Source of the DNA: Prevotellaceae bacterium UBA4372
GTDB lineage: Bacteria; Bacteroidota; Bacteroidia; Bacteroidales; Bacteroidaceae
NCBI GenBank assembly: GCA_002391275.1
Contig: DGSC01000017.1
Span: 29,148 to 93,147 of the forward strand
Length of the DNA stretch: 64,000 nt
Direction: 5' to 3'
This document shows positions 25,193-33,163 of this stretch, piece after piece. The translations under genes were made by a program, and so were the position numbers. Below the pieces are notes generated by a model. That model saw nothing but the letters and a program-made list of their open reading frames with translations, was not told where the DNA came from and made no database searches. Positions within the stretch are counted from its first letter, which is position 1. Each line of letters opens with the position of its first letter.

Positions 25193-26872
25193 TTAATACT
25201 TGAAGCTGGAGCCGCCTACAAATTCGCGCATGATAGATGTTGGCGGAATCTCTTTGTCGCTGACAGGTATGAAATAGTGAATGAACTTGAGCAGCCGGTG
25301 TGCTTCGCTGTATTCGGGACAGTTTTTAGGCACCGAGGCAAGGATGATTTCGGCATGTGTGCGGAGAACTGCGAATTCGATATTGAGTGCAGAGTTGAAC
25401 ATGACATCGGCCGTTTCCTGGAACGGCAGAATCCATCGCTCCTCAGCGTCGCATACATTCTTCCACTGAGCGATTGTCTGTTGTGCCGTGAAAGCGCCTT
25501 TGTTGTAATCTCGTATTATCCGTCGCAGAAGTCGGTTGTCCTGAGTAGGTATCCAGTTATGATCATCGAGAGAAATGCTGGTGAGTGCCGAGACGAAAAT
25601 CTTGAACTTCATAGACTCGTTGATCCGCTCTGTGAGTATGGGATTCAAGGCGTGAATACCTTCGATGATAAGCACGCTGTCGTTTTGGAGCTTGAGACGT
25701 TTGCCATTGTATTCGCGTTTACCTGTCACGAAGTTGTATTCGGGAATCTCTACGCGCTCTCCTGCAAGCAGTCGGGAAAGGTGTTCGTCGAGCAGTTCGC
25801 AATCGACAGCCTTGACATTGTCAAAGTCGTAGCTGCCATCTGGCAGCAATGGTGTGTCTACACGGTTGACGAAATAGTCGTCAGTAGAAAAGCTCAGCGG
25901 CCGGAGTCCGCAAGCAAGTAGCTGAATAGACAGGCGTTTGCAGAAGGTTGTCTTTCCAGAACTTGAGGGACCGGTTATGAGCACGATGCGTATGGGGTTC
26001 TCCTTCTGCCGGAATCGCTTGTCTATTTCCTCGGCTATCTGTACAATCTTCTTCTCTTGCAGCGCTTCGCTCACCTGAATAAGTTCTGAAGCATGTCCGC
26101 GCAGAACAGCCTTGTTGACATCTCCGACATTGGAAAGACGCATGATAATGTCCCATCGAACCTTTTCGGCAAACATGTCGAAGGTCTTAGGTTGCTCCAT
26201 CATCGGTGCCAGCTGGGATGGGTTGTTGTGGTCAGGAACCCGGAGAAGTATTCCACCATGGTAGAACTCCACGCCCCAGACATTAAGGTAACCGGCCGAT
26301 GGCACAAGAGGTCCGTAGTAATAGTCTACGGTGTCGCCAAGCATATAGTAGTCGGTGTAGATCTGTCCGCTTGTCTCAAGTAGCTTCACCTTATCTGCAA
26401 ATCCACGTTCCGAGAACACTCTGAGGGCCTCTTCGTTGGTAGCTTCGAAGCGACGGAACGGCATATCCAGCTTGATAATCTCAGCCATACGCTCGCGTAT
26501 CTTGTCGATATCTTCCTTTACAAATGGCTCTGAACTACGTTTCTTGAAGTTGCAATAGTAGCCATTGGATATGGGATGTTCGATGAACAACTTGCTGCCC
26601 GGGAAGACATCGGTAACGGCTTTGTAGAGGACAAAGCATAGCGAGCGGACATACACCCTATGGCCCGACCCGGCACGGGCGTCGAAGAACTCGACATCGC
26701 GATTCTGGTAAAGCCGGAACTTGAGCCCTTGAGAGGCATTGTTAACTTTAGCAGAAACCACAGGATAAGGGATGTGAAGCTCTTCAGCGAACTCATGGTA
26801 GACATCCAGCAATGACGACCCTTCGAGGAAGCTTTTGGTGACGCCATTGTTTTTGCATCGGATTTGTAGCAT
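25193..26872 (-). CDS. Nucleoside (uridine-type) kinase with N-terminal TGS-like region
   Basis: 559 residues from ATG at 26872. N-terminal about 60 residues (QIRCKNNGVTKSFLEGSSLLDVYHEF) resemble a TGS domain. A middle part resembles the threonyl-tRNA-synthetase-like second domain. The C-terminal half is a phosphoribulokinase/uridine kinase P-loop domain with GPSSSGKTTFCKRLSIQL, STDDYFVNR, YDFDNVKAVD and LIIEGIHALNP. The usual architecture of Bacteroidota nucleoside kinases is present. The frame stays open to 27034, but a promoter box at 26935-26942 lies inside that extension and the conserved domain starts only at MLQIRC, so the shorter start is chosen. It probably phosphorylates a pyrimidine nucleoside; the exact substrate is not readable. 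Confidence 0.87.
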   Translation of the reverse strand: MLQIRCKNNGVTKSFLEGSSLLDVYHEFAEELHIPYPVVSAKVNNASQGLKFRLYQNRDVEFFDARAGSGHRVYVRSLCFVLYKAVTDVFPGSKLFIEHPISNGYYCNFKKRSSEPFVKEDIDKIRERMAEIIKLDMPFRRFEATNEEALRVFSERGFADKVKLLETSGQIYTDYYMLGDTVDYYYGPLVPSAGYLNVWGVEFYHGGILLRVPDHNNPSQLAPMMEQPKTFDMFAEKVRWDIIMRLSNVGDVNKAVLRGHASELIQVSEALQEKKIVQIAEEIDKRFRQKENPIRIVLITGPSSSGKTTFCKRLSIQLLACGLRPLSFSTDDYFVNRVDTPLLPDGSYDFDNVKAVDCELLDEHLSRLLAGERVEIPEYNFVTGKREYNGKRLKLQNDSVLIIEGIHALNPILTERINESMKFKIFVSALTSISLDDHNWIPTQDNRLLRRIIRDYNKGAFTAQQTIAQWKNVCDAEERWILPFQETADVMFNSALNIEFAVLRTHAEIILASVPKNCPEYSEAHRLLKFIHYFIPVSDKEIPPTSIMREFVGGSSFKY

Positions 26873-26934
26873 GCGAATAGAAAATAGGTGAGAACAAGGT
26901 AAAAAAACGAGGAGTGAAGACTCACGCGTGTTGG

Positions 26935-26942
26935 CAAAGGTA
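26935..26942 (-). promoter_or_regulatory. Bacteroidota -7 box for the nucleoside kinase gene
   Basis: TACCTTTG on the minus strand, 62 bases upstream of the start at 26872. It decides against the longer reading frame beginning at 27034. Confidence 0.6.
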
Positions 26943-27057
26943 TTAAAAAAATACGAAAGGAATGCCTGGCGCGCCAAACTTTTCACTCTGTGAAGCATTT
27001 TTTTGTTCATGTGCCTAAAAAGTTTCCATTTCAAGTCTCCTATTCGCCTCTTTTCTC

Positions 27058-27065
27058 TATATTTG
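27058..27065 (+). promoter_or_regulatory. Bacteroidota -7 box for the cysteine desulfidase family gene
   Basis: TATATTTG, 22 bases before ATG 27088; the -33 region is not clear. Confidence 0.55.
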
Positions 27066-27087
27066 CACCATTAAATGACATCTTATT

Positions 27088-28386
27088 ATGCTATCAGCAA
27101 AGGAAAACGAAGCTTTACTTGAGCTTCTTCACGAGCAAGTGGTACCGGCTATAGGCTGTACGGAACCGATGGCAGTGGCTTTGTGTGTGGCTCGGGCCAC
27201 GGAATTGCTGAATGCCAAGATCAGCAAGGATGACCAACGTGTAGTTCCCGAAAAGATACATCTTAAGCTCAGCGCCAACATATTGAAGAACGCCATGGGC
27301 GTCGGCATCCCAGGCACCGGAGGAATGATAGGTCTGCCTATAGCCGTGGCTATGGGCGCCATAGGCGGAAAGTCCTGCTTAGGCTTGGAGGTCCTGCGCG
27401 ACTGCACCCCCGATGTGCTCGATGCGGCCAAGCAATACATCACCGAGAACCGCATAGAAATCAAGCTTGAAGACAAGGACAACGACAAGCTCTTTATTCA
27501 TGGAGTGGTAGAAGCCGGCGGCATTGAAGCCGAAGCAACGATTAAAGGCAGCCACACCCATTTCGTGGAAGCTACAGAAACGGCTTCGTCAGCGAGAGAA
27601 TGTAGCCCCTGCGATGAACTTAAATGCCTCACGTTGCGCAAGGTTTATGACTTTGCGACCAGCATGCCCATAGCCGATCTCGAATTTATCTTAGAGGCCA
27701 AGCGCCTTAATGAGGCTGCGGCCGAGGAAGGCTTGCGCGAGAACTATGGCCACCAGTTGGGCAAGACGATGTGCTCGCCCTTGGGCCGCGGCATCATGGG
27801 CGATAGCATATTTGCAAAGGTGTTGTCGGTGACCTCGTGTGCATGCGATGCCAGAATGGCAGGCGCCATGATACCCGTAATGAGCAACTCGGGCAGCGGC
27901 AATCAAGGTATCTGTGCCACGATGCCCGTCGTAGTGTTTGCCCGCGAGAACCACAATACCGAGCACGAGCTTATACGCGCCCTGACGCTCTCGCACCTCA
28001 CAGCAATCTACATCAAGCAGTCGCTCGGCTGCCTCTCGGCGCTTTGCGGCTGCGTAGTGGCCAGCACAGGAAGCAGCGTAGGCATCACTTACCTCATGGG
28101 CGGGACTTATGAGCAAATCAGCCATTCCGTGAAGAATATGATAGCCAACCTGACAGGTATGATTTGCGACGGTGCAAAGCCATCATGTGCCCTCAAGCTG
28201 ACTACCGGCGTGAGCACCGCTGTCATGAGCGCTATGCTGGCCATACAACATAAGTATGTCACCTCGGCCGAAGGCATCATCGAGGACGATGTGGACCGCA
28301 GTATCCACAACCTCACGTCCATTGGTTCAAAGGGTATGGACGAGACCGACCGCTTCGTGCTGGATATCATGACGCACAAGAGTTAG
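27088..28386 (+). CDS. L-cysteine desulfidase / UPF0597 (YhaM/CyuA) family protein
   Basis: 432-residue cytoplasmic protein of the YhaM/CyuA family, whose characterised members break cysteine to pyruvate, ammonia and sulfide with an oxygen-sensitive 4Fe-4S cluster. Family segments are EQVVPAIGCTEPMAVALC near the N-terminus, GVGIPGTGGMIGLPIAVAMG, a middle ANS-like MSNSGSGNQGICATMPV and the C-terminal GMICDGAKPSCALKL. Cys residues in IGCTEP, CDGAKPSC and the KQSLGCLSALCGC region are candidates for the cluster. It has its own promoter box and is followed by a 566-base repeat region before pfs. Sulfur metabolism links it loosely to the pfs-luxS genes, but no operon is indicated. Confidence 0.85.
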   Translation: MLSAKENEALLELLHEQVVPAIGCTEPMAVALCVARATELLNAKISKDDQRVVPEKIHLKLSANILKNAMGVGIPGTGGMIGLPIAVAMGAIGGKSCLGLEVLRDCTPDVLDAAKQYITENRIEIKLEDKDNDKLFIHGVVEAGGIEAEATIKGSHTHFVEATETASSARECSPCDELKCLTLRKVYDFATSMPIADLEFILEAKRLNEAAAEEGLRENYGHQLGKTMCSPLGRGIMGDSIFAKVLSVTSCACDARMAGAMIPVMSNSGSGNQGICATMPVVVFARENHNTEHELIRALTLSHLTAIYIKQSLGCLSALCGCVVASTGSSVGITYLMGGTYEQISHSVKNMIANLTGMICDGAKPSCALKLTTGVSTAVMSAMLAIQHKYVTSAEGIIEDDVDRSIHNLTSIGSKGMDETDRFVLDIMTHKS

Positions 28387-28437
28387 GCATTAGTTACTGA
28401 CATTCGCAAGTCCAATGGGCTATTTACCCCTGGAAAC

Positions 28438-28476
28438 GAATGCAATATAAGCGCGGCCTGAAAGGCCAAATGCTAC
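28438..28476 (+). repeat. Partial copy of the 66-bp repeat
   Basis: GAATGCAATATAAGCGCGGC and the following CTGAAAGGCCAA match the central part of the repeat units at 28711-28908. It lies in the non-coding stretch 28387-28952, which otherwise holds short GC-rich complementary pieces (GGGCGTTGCCCAGGGC near 28621 and GCCCCTTTGGGGC near 28648). Confidence 0.65.
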
Positions 28477-28710
28477 AAGAAAGTATCATTTCATGATGAA
28501 TACATTATATTTCTGAAGTTATATCACATAGAATATGATGAAAAATATGTTTTTTCCAATTGAAATTAAGGACTGCTTTTGCCCTTACAGGGCGACAATC
28601 CATTACAATCTATATACCCAGGGCGTTGCCCAGGGCTAACTGCTGTTGCCCCTTTGGGGCGTTTCATTGCAAAAAGTTTACGGCAAAAGAAAAATAAACA
28701 ATTAGACCAA

Positions 28711-28908
28711 AGAAAGCCGATGCAATATAAGCATAGTCTGAAAGGCCAAGAGCTGAGAGCCTTGGGCAAAGCCCTAAGAAAGCCGATGCAATATAAGCAT
28801 AGTCTGAAAGGCCAAGAGCTGAGAGCCTTGGGCAAAGCCCTATGAAAGCCGATGTAAAATAAGCGCGGCCTGTATGACCAAAAGCTGTCAGCCATGGGCG
28901 AAGCTTTG
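28711..28908 (+). repeat. Tandem 66-bp repeat, two identical units plus one diverged
   Basis: Units 28711-28776 and 28777-28842 are essentially identical; 28843-28908 is a diverged third copy. Each begins around AGAAAGCCGATGCAATATAA and ends TTGGGCAAAGCCCTA. Because 66 is a multiple of three, one frame stays open across the units and gives a repeating 22-residue peptide. The repetition and lack of an upstream gene-like region make a real protein unlikely. Confidence 0.88.
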
Positions 28909-28952
28909 GGGTAACGAAGAAATGAATGAGAATGTTTAAACTTTAGAATAAT

Positions 28953-29669
28953 ATGACAATAGGAGTTATTTCTGCAATGAGCAAGGAGCATGAGCAACTG
29001 ACGGCTCTGCTCTCTGATGCTCGCCACGAGGTTGACGGCTCTTTAGCCTTCGACTGCGGTCGTTTGGGCAACAACCAACTTGTGTTGATGCAATGTGGCA
29101 TAGGAAAAGTGAATGCAGCCGTAGGCACTACGGCTCTCATCCGGCGGTATGCCCCCGACTGCATTGTCTCCACAGGCTGTGCCGGCGGCATTGCTGAAGG
29201 AATGAATGTGATGGATGTCGTGGTCAGCTCAGCAGCCTGTTACCACGACGTGACCATCCCAGGCTGCGAGCCTGGACAGATTCAAGGCCTGCCGCAGAAA
29301 TTCCGTGCCGAAGAGCAACTCGTAGAGGCTGCGCTGGCCGTGCATGCCGAGGGCACAGCCCTGCACGCCGGTCTGATTGTCAGTGGCGACCAATTCATCA
29401 GCTCGGCTGAACAGCTTGCACAAATCAAGCTTGTTTTCCCCGATGCCTTGGCCTGCGACATGGAGTCTGCGGCCATCGCACAGACCTGCTTCCTCATGCA
29501 GGTGCCGTTCGTAAGCTTCCGCATCCTCAGCGACACACCCGGTGGCGACAAACATCTGGAACAGTACTTCAACTTCTGGGACGAGATGGCCAGCCACAGC
29601 TTCGATGTCACTCGCCGCTTTTTGGGCTCATTGCCAACACAATTCTCGGTGTTGCAGTTTGAAGAATAG
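28953..29669 (+). CDS. mtnN: 5'-methylthioadenosine/S-adenosylhomocysteine nucleosidase
   Basis: Cytoplasmic nucleosidase cleaving S-adenosylhomocysteine to adenine and S-ribosylhomocysteine (the LuxS substrate) and methylthioadenosine to methylthioribose. The 238-residue length is normal. Motifs: IGVISAMSKEHEQL with the conserved N-terminal Glu, GCAGGIAEGM, CDMESAAIAQ with the purine- and ribose-contacting Met-Glu, and RILSDTPGGD with the catalytic Asp. luxS follows 64 bases downstream, so the two consecutive steps of the activated methyl cycle are encoded side by side. Confidence 0.94.
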   Translation: MTIGVISAMSKEHEQLTALLSDARHEVDGSLAFDCGRLGNNQLVLMQCGIGKVNAAVGTTALIRRYAPDCIVSTGCAGGIAEGMNVMDVVVSSAACYHDVTIPGCEPGQIQGLPQKFRAEEQLVEAALAVHAEGTALHAGLIVSGDQFISSAEQLAQIKLVFPDALACDMESAAIAQTCFLMQVPFVSFRILSDTPGGDKHLEQYFNFWDEMASHSFDVTRRFLGSLPTQFSVLQFEE

Positions 29670-29733
29670 TTAATCTTATCCTTTCTACTTTCGCAAGTGC
29701 TGCTTGCCTGAAAGTCAAGCTAAATAATCATAT

Positions 29734-30228
29734 ATGGAAGTCATTCAAAGTTTTACAATTGACCACACAAAGCTGAAACCTGGAATCTATGTCTCGCGGC
29801 AGGACAAGGGCTTCACCACCTTCGACCTGCGCATCACCGAGCCAAACAAAGAGCCGGCAGTGGCTCCGTCAGCCATGCATAGTCTGGAGCATCTGATGGC
29901 AACTTGGTTTCGTAACTCCTCCGCCAAGGAAGACGTAGTATATGTAGGTCCTATGGGCTGCATGACAGGAATGTATATAATAATGACAGGCAGCTACACC
30001 GTTCAGGATATGCGTGAGCTGACCATCCAGTGCCTTGAGTGGATACTCACGCAGACGGAAGTGCCGGCCACGACCCCCGACACGTGCGGCAACTGTCTGC
30101 TCCACGACCTGCCGATGTGCCAATGGGAAAGTCGTCGTTACCTTGATCGTCTGAGGAATGATTTCCACAGCGAGTACACGATGCTTCAGGTGACGCTGAA
30201 GGACGGCCGTATCTTTGCCGACGCATAA
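29734..30228 (+). CDS. luxS: S-ribosylhomocysteine lyase LuxS
   Basis: Metalloenzyme splitting S-ribosylhomocysteine into homocysteine and DPD, precursor of autoinducer-2. The 164-residue protein shows the metal site HSLEH (His49, Glu52, His53) and the third ligand region DTCGNC with Cys118. GPMGCMTGMYIIM and the N-terminal FTTFDLRITEPN fit the family. Directly downstream of the nucleosidase gene, it completes the detoxification of S-adenosylhomocysteine. Whether AI-2 is used as a signal cannot be told here. Confidence 0.96.
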   Translation: MEVIQSFTIDHTKLKPGIYVSRQDKGFTTFDLRITEPNKEPAVAPSAMHSLEHLMATWFRNSSAKEDVVYVGPMGCMTGMYIIMTGSYTVQDMRELTIQCLEWILTQTEVPATTPDTCGNCLLHDLPMCQWESRRYLDRLRNDFHSEYTMLQVTLKDGRIFADA

Positions 30229-30267
30229 GAGGCCTGCATGTACGACACGACACAAACACTCTAAGAC

Positions 30268-31602
30268 ATGACACTCGATTCCTTTAACGCCCTCATCGCT
30301 GAAGCCGCCTCGCAGCTGTGGGGGTGGCCTATGATTGTGCTGCTCCTGGGCACTCATCTTTATCTTACCATTCGCCTACGCTTCCCTCAGCGCCGGATTC
30401 TCCATGCCATTCGCCTGTCCGTCACACGCGACCCTGACGGCGAGGGTGACGTGAGTCAGTTCGGGGCTTTGGCAACGTCCTTGGCAGCAACAATCGGCAC
30501 CGGCAATATCGTGGGCGTAGCCACTGCGGTAGCCTTGGGTGGTCCGGGGGCTGTGTTGTGGTGCTGGCTTACAGGCGTATTAGGCATTGCCACGAAGTAT
30601 TCCGAGGCCCTCTTAGCCGTAAAGTATAGAGTAAAAACCAGCGACGGCACGATGCTGGGCGGTCCTATGTATGCGCTCGAACGTGGCTTGGGCTGGAAGA
30701 GTATGGCTGTGCTGTTCAGTGTCCTCACTGCCTTGGCTGCCTTTGGGATAGGAAATACCGTTCAGAGTAACGCCATCTCGCTGCTCTGTAGCGAGACCTA
30801 TGGCATTCCCACGGCCGTCACAGGTGGGTTTCTTGCCTTGCTCACAGGGCTCGTCATCATATTCGGTGTCAAGGGTATAGCCCGTTTCTGCACGGCATTC
30901 GTGCCGCTGATGGCAATATGCTATGTGCTGGGCTGTTTGTATATACTCTTTATCAACGGGGACTATGTGTGGCAGGCGCTCTGCCTCATCTGTCGCAGTG
31001 CCGTCTCGCCTGAAGCTGCGGGCGGTGGCTTCGTAGGAACCACCATCATGATGACGGCTCGCTATGGCATCGCCCGAGGGCTGTTCTCCAATGAGAGCGG
31101 CATGGGCTCGGCACCCATTGTGGCAGCTGCTGCTCAGACGAAAGATCCTGTTCGGCAAGCCCTTGTCTCATCGACGGCAACGTTCTGGGACACCGTAGTG
31201 ATCTGTGCGCTCACGGGCCTCGTGCTCGTCTCAAGCATACTCGCCTACCCCGACATCGATTACTCCAACGGCGGGGCGTTGACCAAGATGGCCTTTGAGA
31301 AAATACCCTACGTGGGTGCACCGTTACTCACATTCGGCATCATAGCTTTTGCCTTCTCCACAATCCTTGGCTGGTGCTACTACGGCGAGCGCGCCGTGGA
31401 ATATCTGAGCGGCAAGCGTTTTCTCTTGGTCTATCGCGTGCTGTACGTCGCGGCAATCTTCGCGGGAGCCGTAGTGCAACTGACGGTTGTATGGAACATG
31501 GCCGACCTGCTCAACGGCCTGATGGCCATACCTAATCTGGTGTCGTTGCTCGCCTTGGCGGGCATAATCGTGGCTGAGACACGCTCTTCAGACGATTTTT
31601 AG
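30268..31602 (+). CDS. Sodium:alanine symporter (AGCS family)
   Basis: 444-residue inner-membrane transporter taking up alanine or glycine with sodium. Typical AGCS segments are FGALATSLAATIGTGNIVGVATA (N-terminal, with the sodium-site residues), the following GGPGAVLWCW and TKYSEALLAVKYR, then GGPMYALERGLG, RGLFSNESGMGSAPI and GWCYYGERAVEYLSG. About ten to eleven hydrophobic helices are present. It begins 39 bases after luxS and may be read from the same transcript. Confidence 0.93.
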   Translation: MTLDSFNALIAEAASQLWGWPMIVLLLGTHLYLTIRLRFPQRRILHAIRLSVTRDPDGEGDVSQFGALATSLAATIGTGNIVGVATAVALGGPGAVLWCWLTGVLGIATKYSEALLAVKYRVKTSDGTMLGGPMYALERGLGWKSMAVLFSVLTALAAFGIGNTVQSNAISLLCSETYGIPTAVTGGFLALLTGLVIIFGVKGIARFCTAFVPLMAICYVLGCLYILFINGDYVWQALCLICRSAVSPEAAGGGFVGTTIMMTARYGIARGLFSNESGMGSAPIVAAAAQTKDPVRQALVSSTATFWDTVVICALTGLVLVSSILAYPDIDYSNGGALTKMAFEKIPYVGAPLLTFGIIAFAFSTILGWCYYGERAVEYLSGKRFLLVYRVLYVAAIFAGAVVQLTVVWNMADLLNGLMAIPNLVSLLALAGIIVAETRSSDDF

Positions 31603-31645
31603 CGTTTTTCTTGGGTTACAGTTTGGCTGTTACGAACATAAAGTA

Positions 31646-31653
31646 TAGTTTTG
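31646..31653 (+). promoter_or_regulatory. Bacteroidota promoter with -33 TTTG for the DUF2752 gene
   Basis: TAGTTTTG with TTTG at 31622-31625, spacing 20 bases, a good match to the consensus. The box covers a possible TTG start at 31651, so translation must begin further downstream. Confidence 0.65.
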
Positions 31654-31686
31654 CAAAACAATAGCAATAACACATCACCTTCATCC

Positions 31687-31947
31687 ATGCTCATTTGTCC
31701 CTTCCATTGGCTCACTGGATTCAATTGTCCGTTCTGCGGCGCACAACGAATGTTTGTGGCGCTTGTCCATGGAAGCCTGACCGAAGCGTTCTGGCTGAAT
31801 CCCGGCCTCTTCATCGGAGGTCCGCTCGTGGCGCTCTGGTGGCTATGGAAACGCGAGGTGAGCTCCCGGGCAGCCTTGGTGATGCTTGTCGCCGCTTTTG
31901 CATGGGGCATCGTGCGCAACATCGTGCCGACCTTGCAAACAAATTAG
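31687..31947 (+). CDS. DUF2752 small membrane protein
   Basis: 86 residues from ATG 31687. It begins MLICPFHWLTGFNCPFCGAQR, the CPxxxxTGxxCPxCGxxR signature of DUF2752 proteins, followed by two hydrophobic segments. The protein is a short form lacking the extra N-terminal helix of many homologues. The longer reading from TTG 31651 is rejected because it overlaps the promoter. Function is unknown; Cys pairs suggest metal binding or a redox role. The next membrane protein starts about 80 bases downstream. Confidence 0.8.
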   Translation: MLICPFHWLTGFNCPFCGAQRMFVALVHGSLTEAFWLNPGLFIGGPLVALWWLWKREVSSRAALVMLVAAFAWGIVRNIVPTLQTN

Positions 31948-32025
31948 CTCAGCGCTGCAACTTTTATCCACCTGATTACGTCAAAACAATAAACTCCATA
32001 ACTTCAACTAAAAACTTTCACAACT

Positions 32026-32793
32026 ATGAAACAACTCTCGATTGGCGCAGTAGTCTCCCGCGCATGGGATCTCGCCGTAAAACACTGGCCCATTTTCGTA
32101 TTGTTTGCCTTCGTACAGTCAATGATCAGCGGCATGGGCGTTAGCCTCGACCCTGCCACTTATGCTGAAATCTTCTCTGTATCTGACCCTGCAGCTCAGA
32201 GCGAACTGCTCAGCGAGGCGCTAAACATCAACTATCCCTTGATCATCATCGGCTTCTTGGCAACCATCTATCTCGGATACGTTGTAATAAATATGTACGT
32301 GCGCGCCTATCAGACGGGACGTCCATACGCCGCTTTTGGCCAAGCTTTCAAGGTAGACCTCAACCAGATGGCTATCTATTTCTGCGTCGAGCTGGTCTAT
32401 GCCATCATCGTGGCCATGGGATGCCTGCTCTGCATCCTGCCGGGCATCTGGCTTGGCGTACGTCTGTGGTACGCTCCTCTGCTCGCAGCCACCCAAGGCG
32501 CTTCCTTCGGCGAGGCTTTCAGCCGCTCGTGGGAGATGACCAAGGGTAACTTCTGGAACCTTTTCCTCATGGGCTTGACAATGATCGGCATCGCTATCCT
32601 GGGCCTCTGCGCTTGCTTTGTGGGTGTATTCTTTGCCGAAGTCGTGATTGAGTTCATGCTGGTCGTAAGCTTCTTCTTCCTCAAGCCCGAAGAGCCTCAA
32701 CCTGTATTCGAAGAAGCAACTGAGCACACCGAAACCACGAATCAGCCTGCCGACTCATACAACAAGACGACAGACTATGAAGAGGTGCACTGA
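32026..32793 (+). CDS. Integral membrane protein, GlpQ-membrane-domain/DUF975-like
   Basis: 255 residues with about five to six hydrophobic segments and a charged acidic C-terminal tail (EEPQPVFEEATEHTETT). The KQLSIGAVVSRAWDLAVKHW start and CILPGIWLGVRLWYAPLLAATQG with SFGEAFSRSWEMTKGNFWNLF repeat the pattern of membrane proteins annotated as glycerophosphodiester phosphodiesterase membrane domain or DUF975. No enzymatic motif is visible. Function unknown. A strong terminator lies 46 bases downstream. Confidence 0.7.
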   Translation: MKQLSIGAVVSRAWDLAVKHWPIFVLFAFVQSMISGMGVSLDPATYAEIFSVSDPAAQSELLSEALNINYPLIIIGFLATIYLGYVVINMYVRAYQTGRPYAAFGQAFKVDLNQMAIYFCVELVYAIIVAMGCLLCILPGIWLGVRLWYAPLLAATQGASFGEAFSRSWEMTKGNFWNLFLMGLTMIGIAILGLCACFVGVFFAEVVIEFMLVVSFFFLKPEEPQPVFEEATEHTETTNQPADSYNKTTDYEEVH

Positions 32794-32839
32794 TCTGCCC
32801 TCTCACCCTGACAGGCACTGATGCCTTTGTCAAGAGCAC

Positions 32840-32888
32840 AAAAAAATACGGCCAGCTGCAAAGTTTATGCGGCTGGCCGTATTTTTTT
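32840..32888 (+). terminator. Rho-independent terminator
   Basis: Arms 32840-32856 and 32872-32888 pair over 17 bases (core ATACGGCCAGC) with A and T runs. It ends the membrane-protein gene. Confidence 0.88.
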
Positions 32889-32890
32889 AT

Positions 32891-32970
32891 GCGCCTAAGA
32901 GAATTGACCGATGCACCTAAGAGAATCGGTCGATGCACCTAAGAGAATTGGCCAACGCGCCTAAGAGAAT
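32891..32970 (+). repeat. Four-unit 22-bp tandem array of GCRCCTAAGAGAAT
   Basis: Conserved 14-mers begin at 32891, 32913, 32935 and 32957, a strict 22-base period. The 8-base linkers are TGACCGAT, CGGTCGAT and TGGCCAAC. The same 14-mer builds the hairpin at 8014-8051 and occurs once near 19729. The array follows a terminator and lies in a gene-free stretch 32794-33163. Two helical turns per unit would place the repeats on one face of DNA. Confidence 0.92.
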
Positions 32971-33083
32971 ATTTCAGGCTACTTAGGTAGCCTTATTAGC
33001 CACGCTGGAAAAAGCTGAGAAGCAAGTGAGATTCTATGCCGTAATCTATGGACTCTGCCACGACAAGAAACCGAGCCACACAA

Positions 33084-33127
33084 AGAAGCCCCCAAGCTGG
33101 TAGAAGGAACCAGTTTTGGGGGCTTCT
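33084..33127 (-). terminator. Stem-loop downstream of the surface-protein operon
   Basis: Arms 33084-33095 and 33116-33127 (AGAAGCCCCCAA/TTGGGGGCTTCT) with an inner CTGG/CCAG pairing. It lies 37 bases beyond the stop of the minus-strand Cthe_2159-like gene. Confidence 0.65.
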
Positions 33128-33163
33128 GTGTTTTGGCCTGAGGCCAAGCCTGAAGGACGTGAA

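Noticed and set aside
28579..28845. Open frame of 88 codons over the 66-bp repeats
   Set aside because: The frame is open only because the repeat length is a multiple of three. It has no domain, no promoter and repeats exactly.
28711..28908. Possible CRISPR array
   Set aside because: Units are directly adjacent with no unique spacers between them.
32891..32970. Possible CRISPR array
   Set aside because: Units are 14 bases with 8-base linkers, far too short for repeats and spacers, and no cas gene is near.
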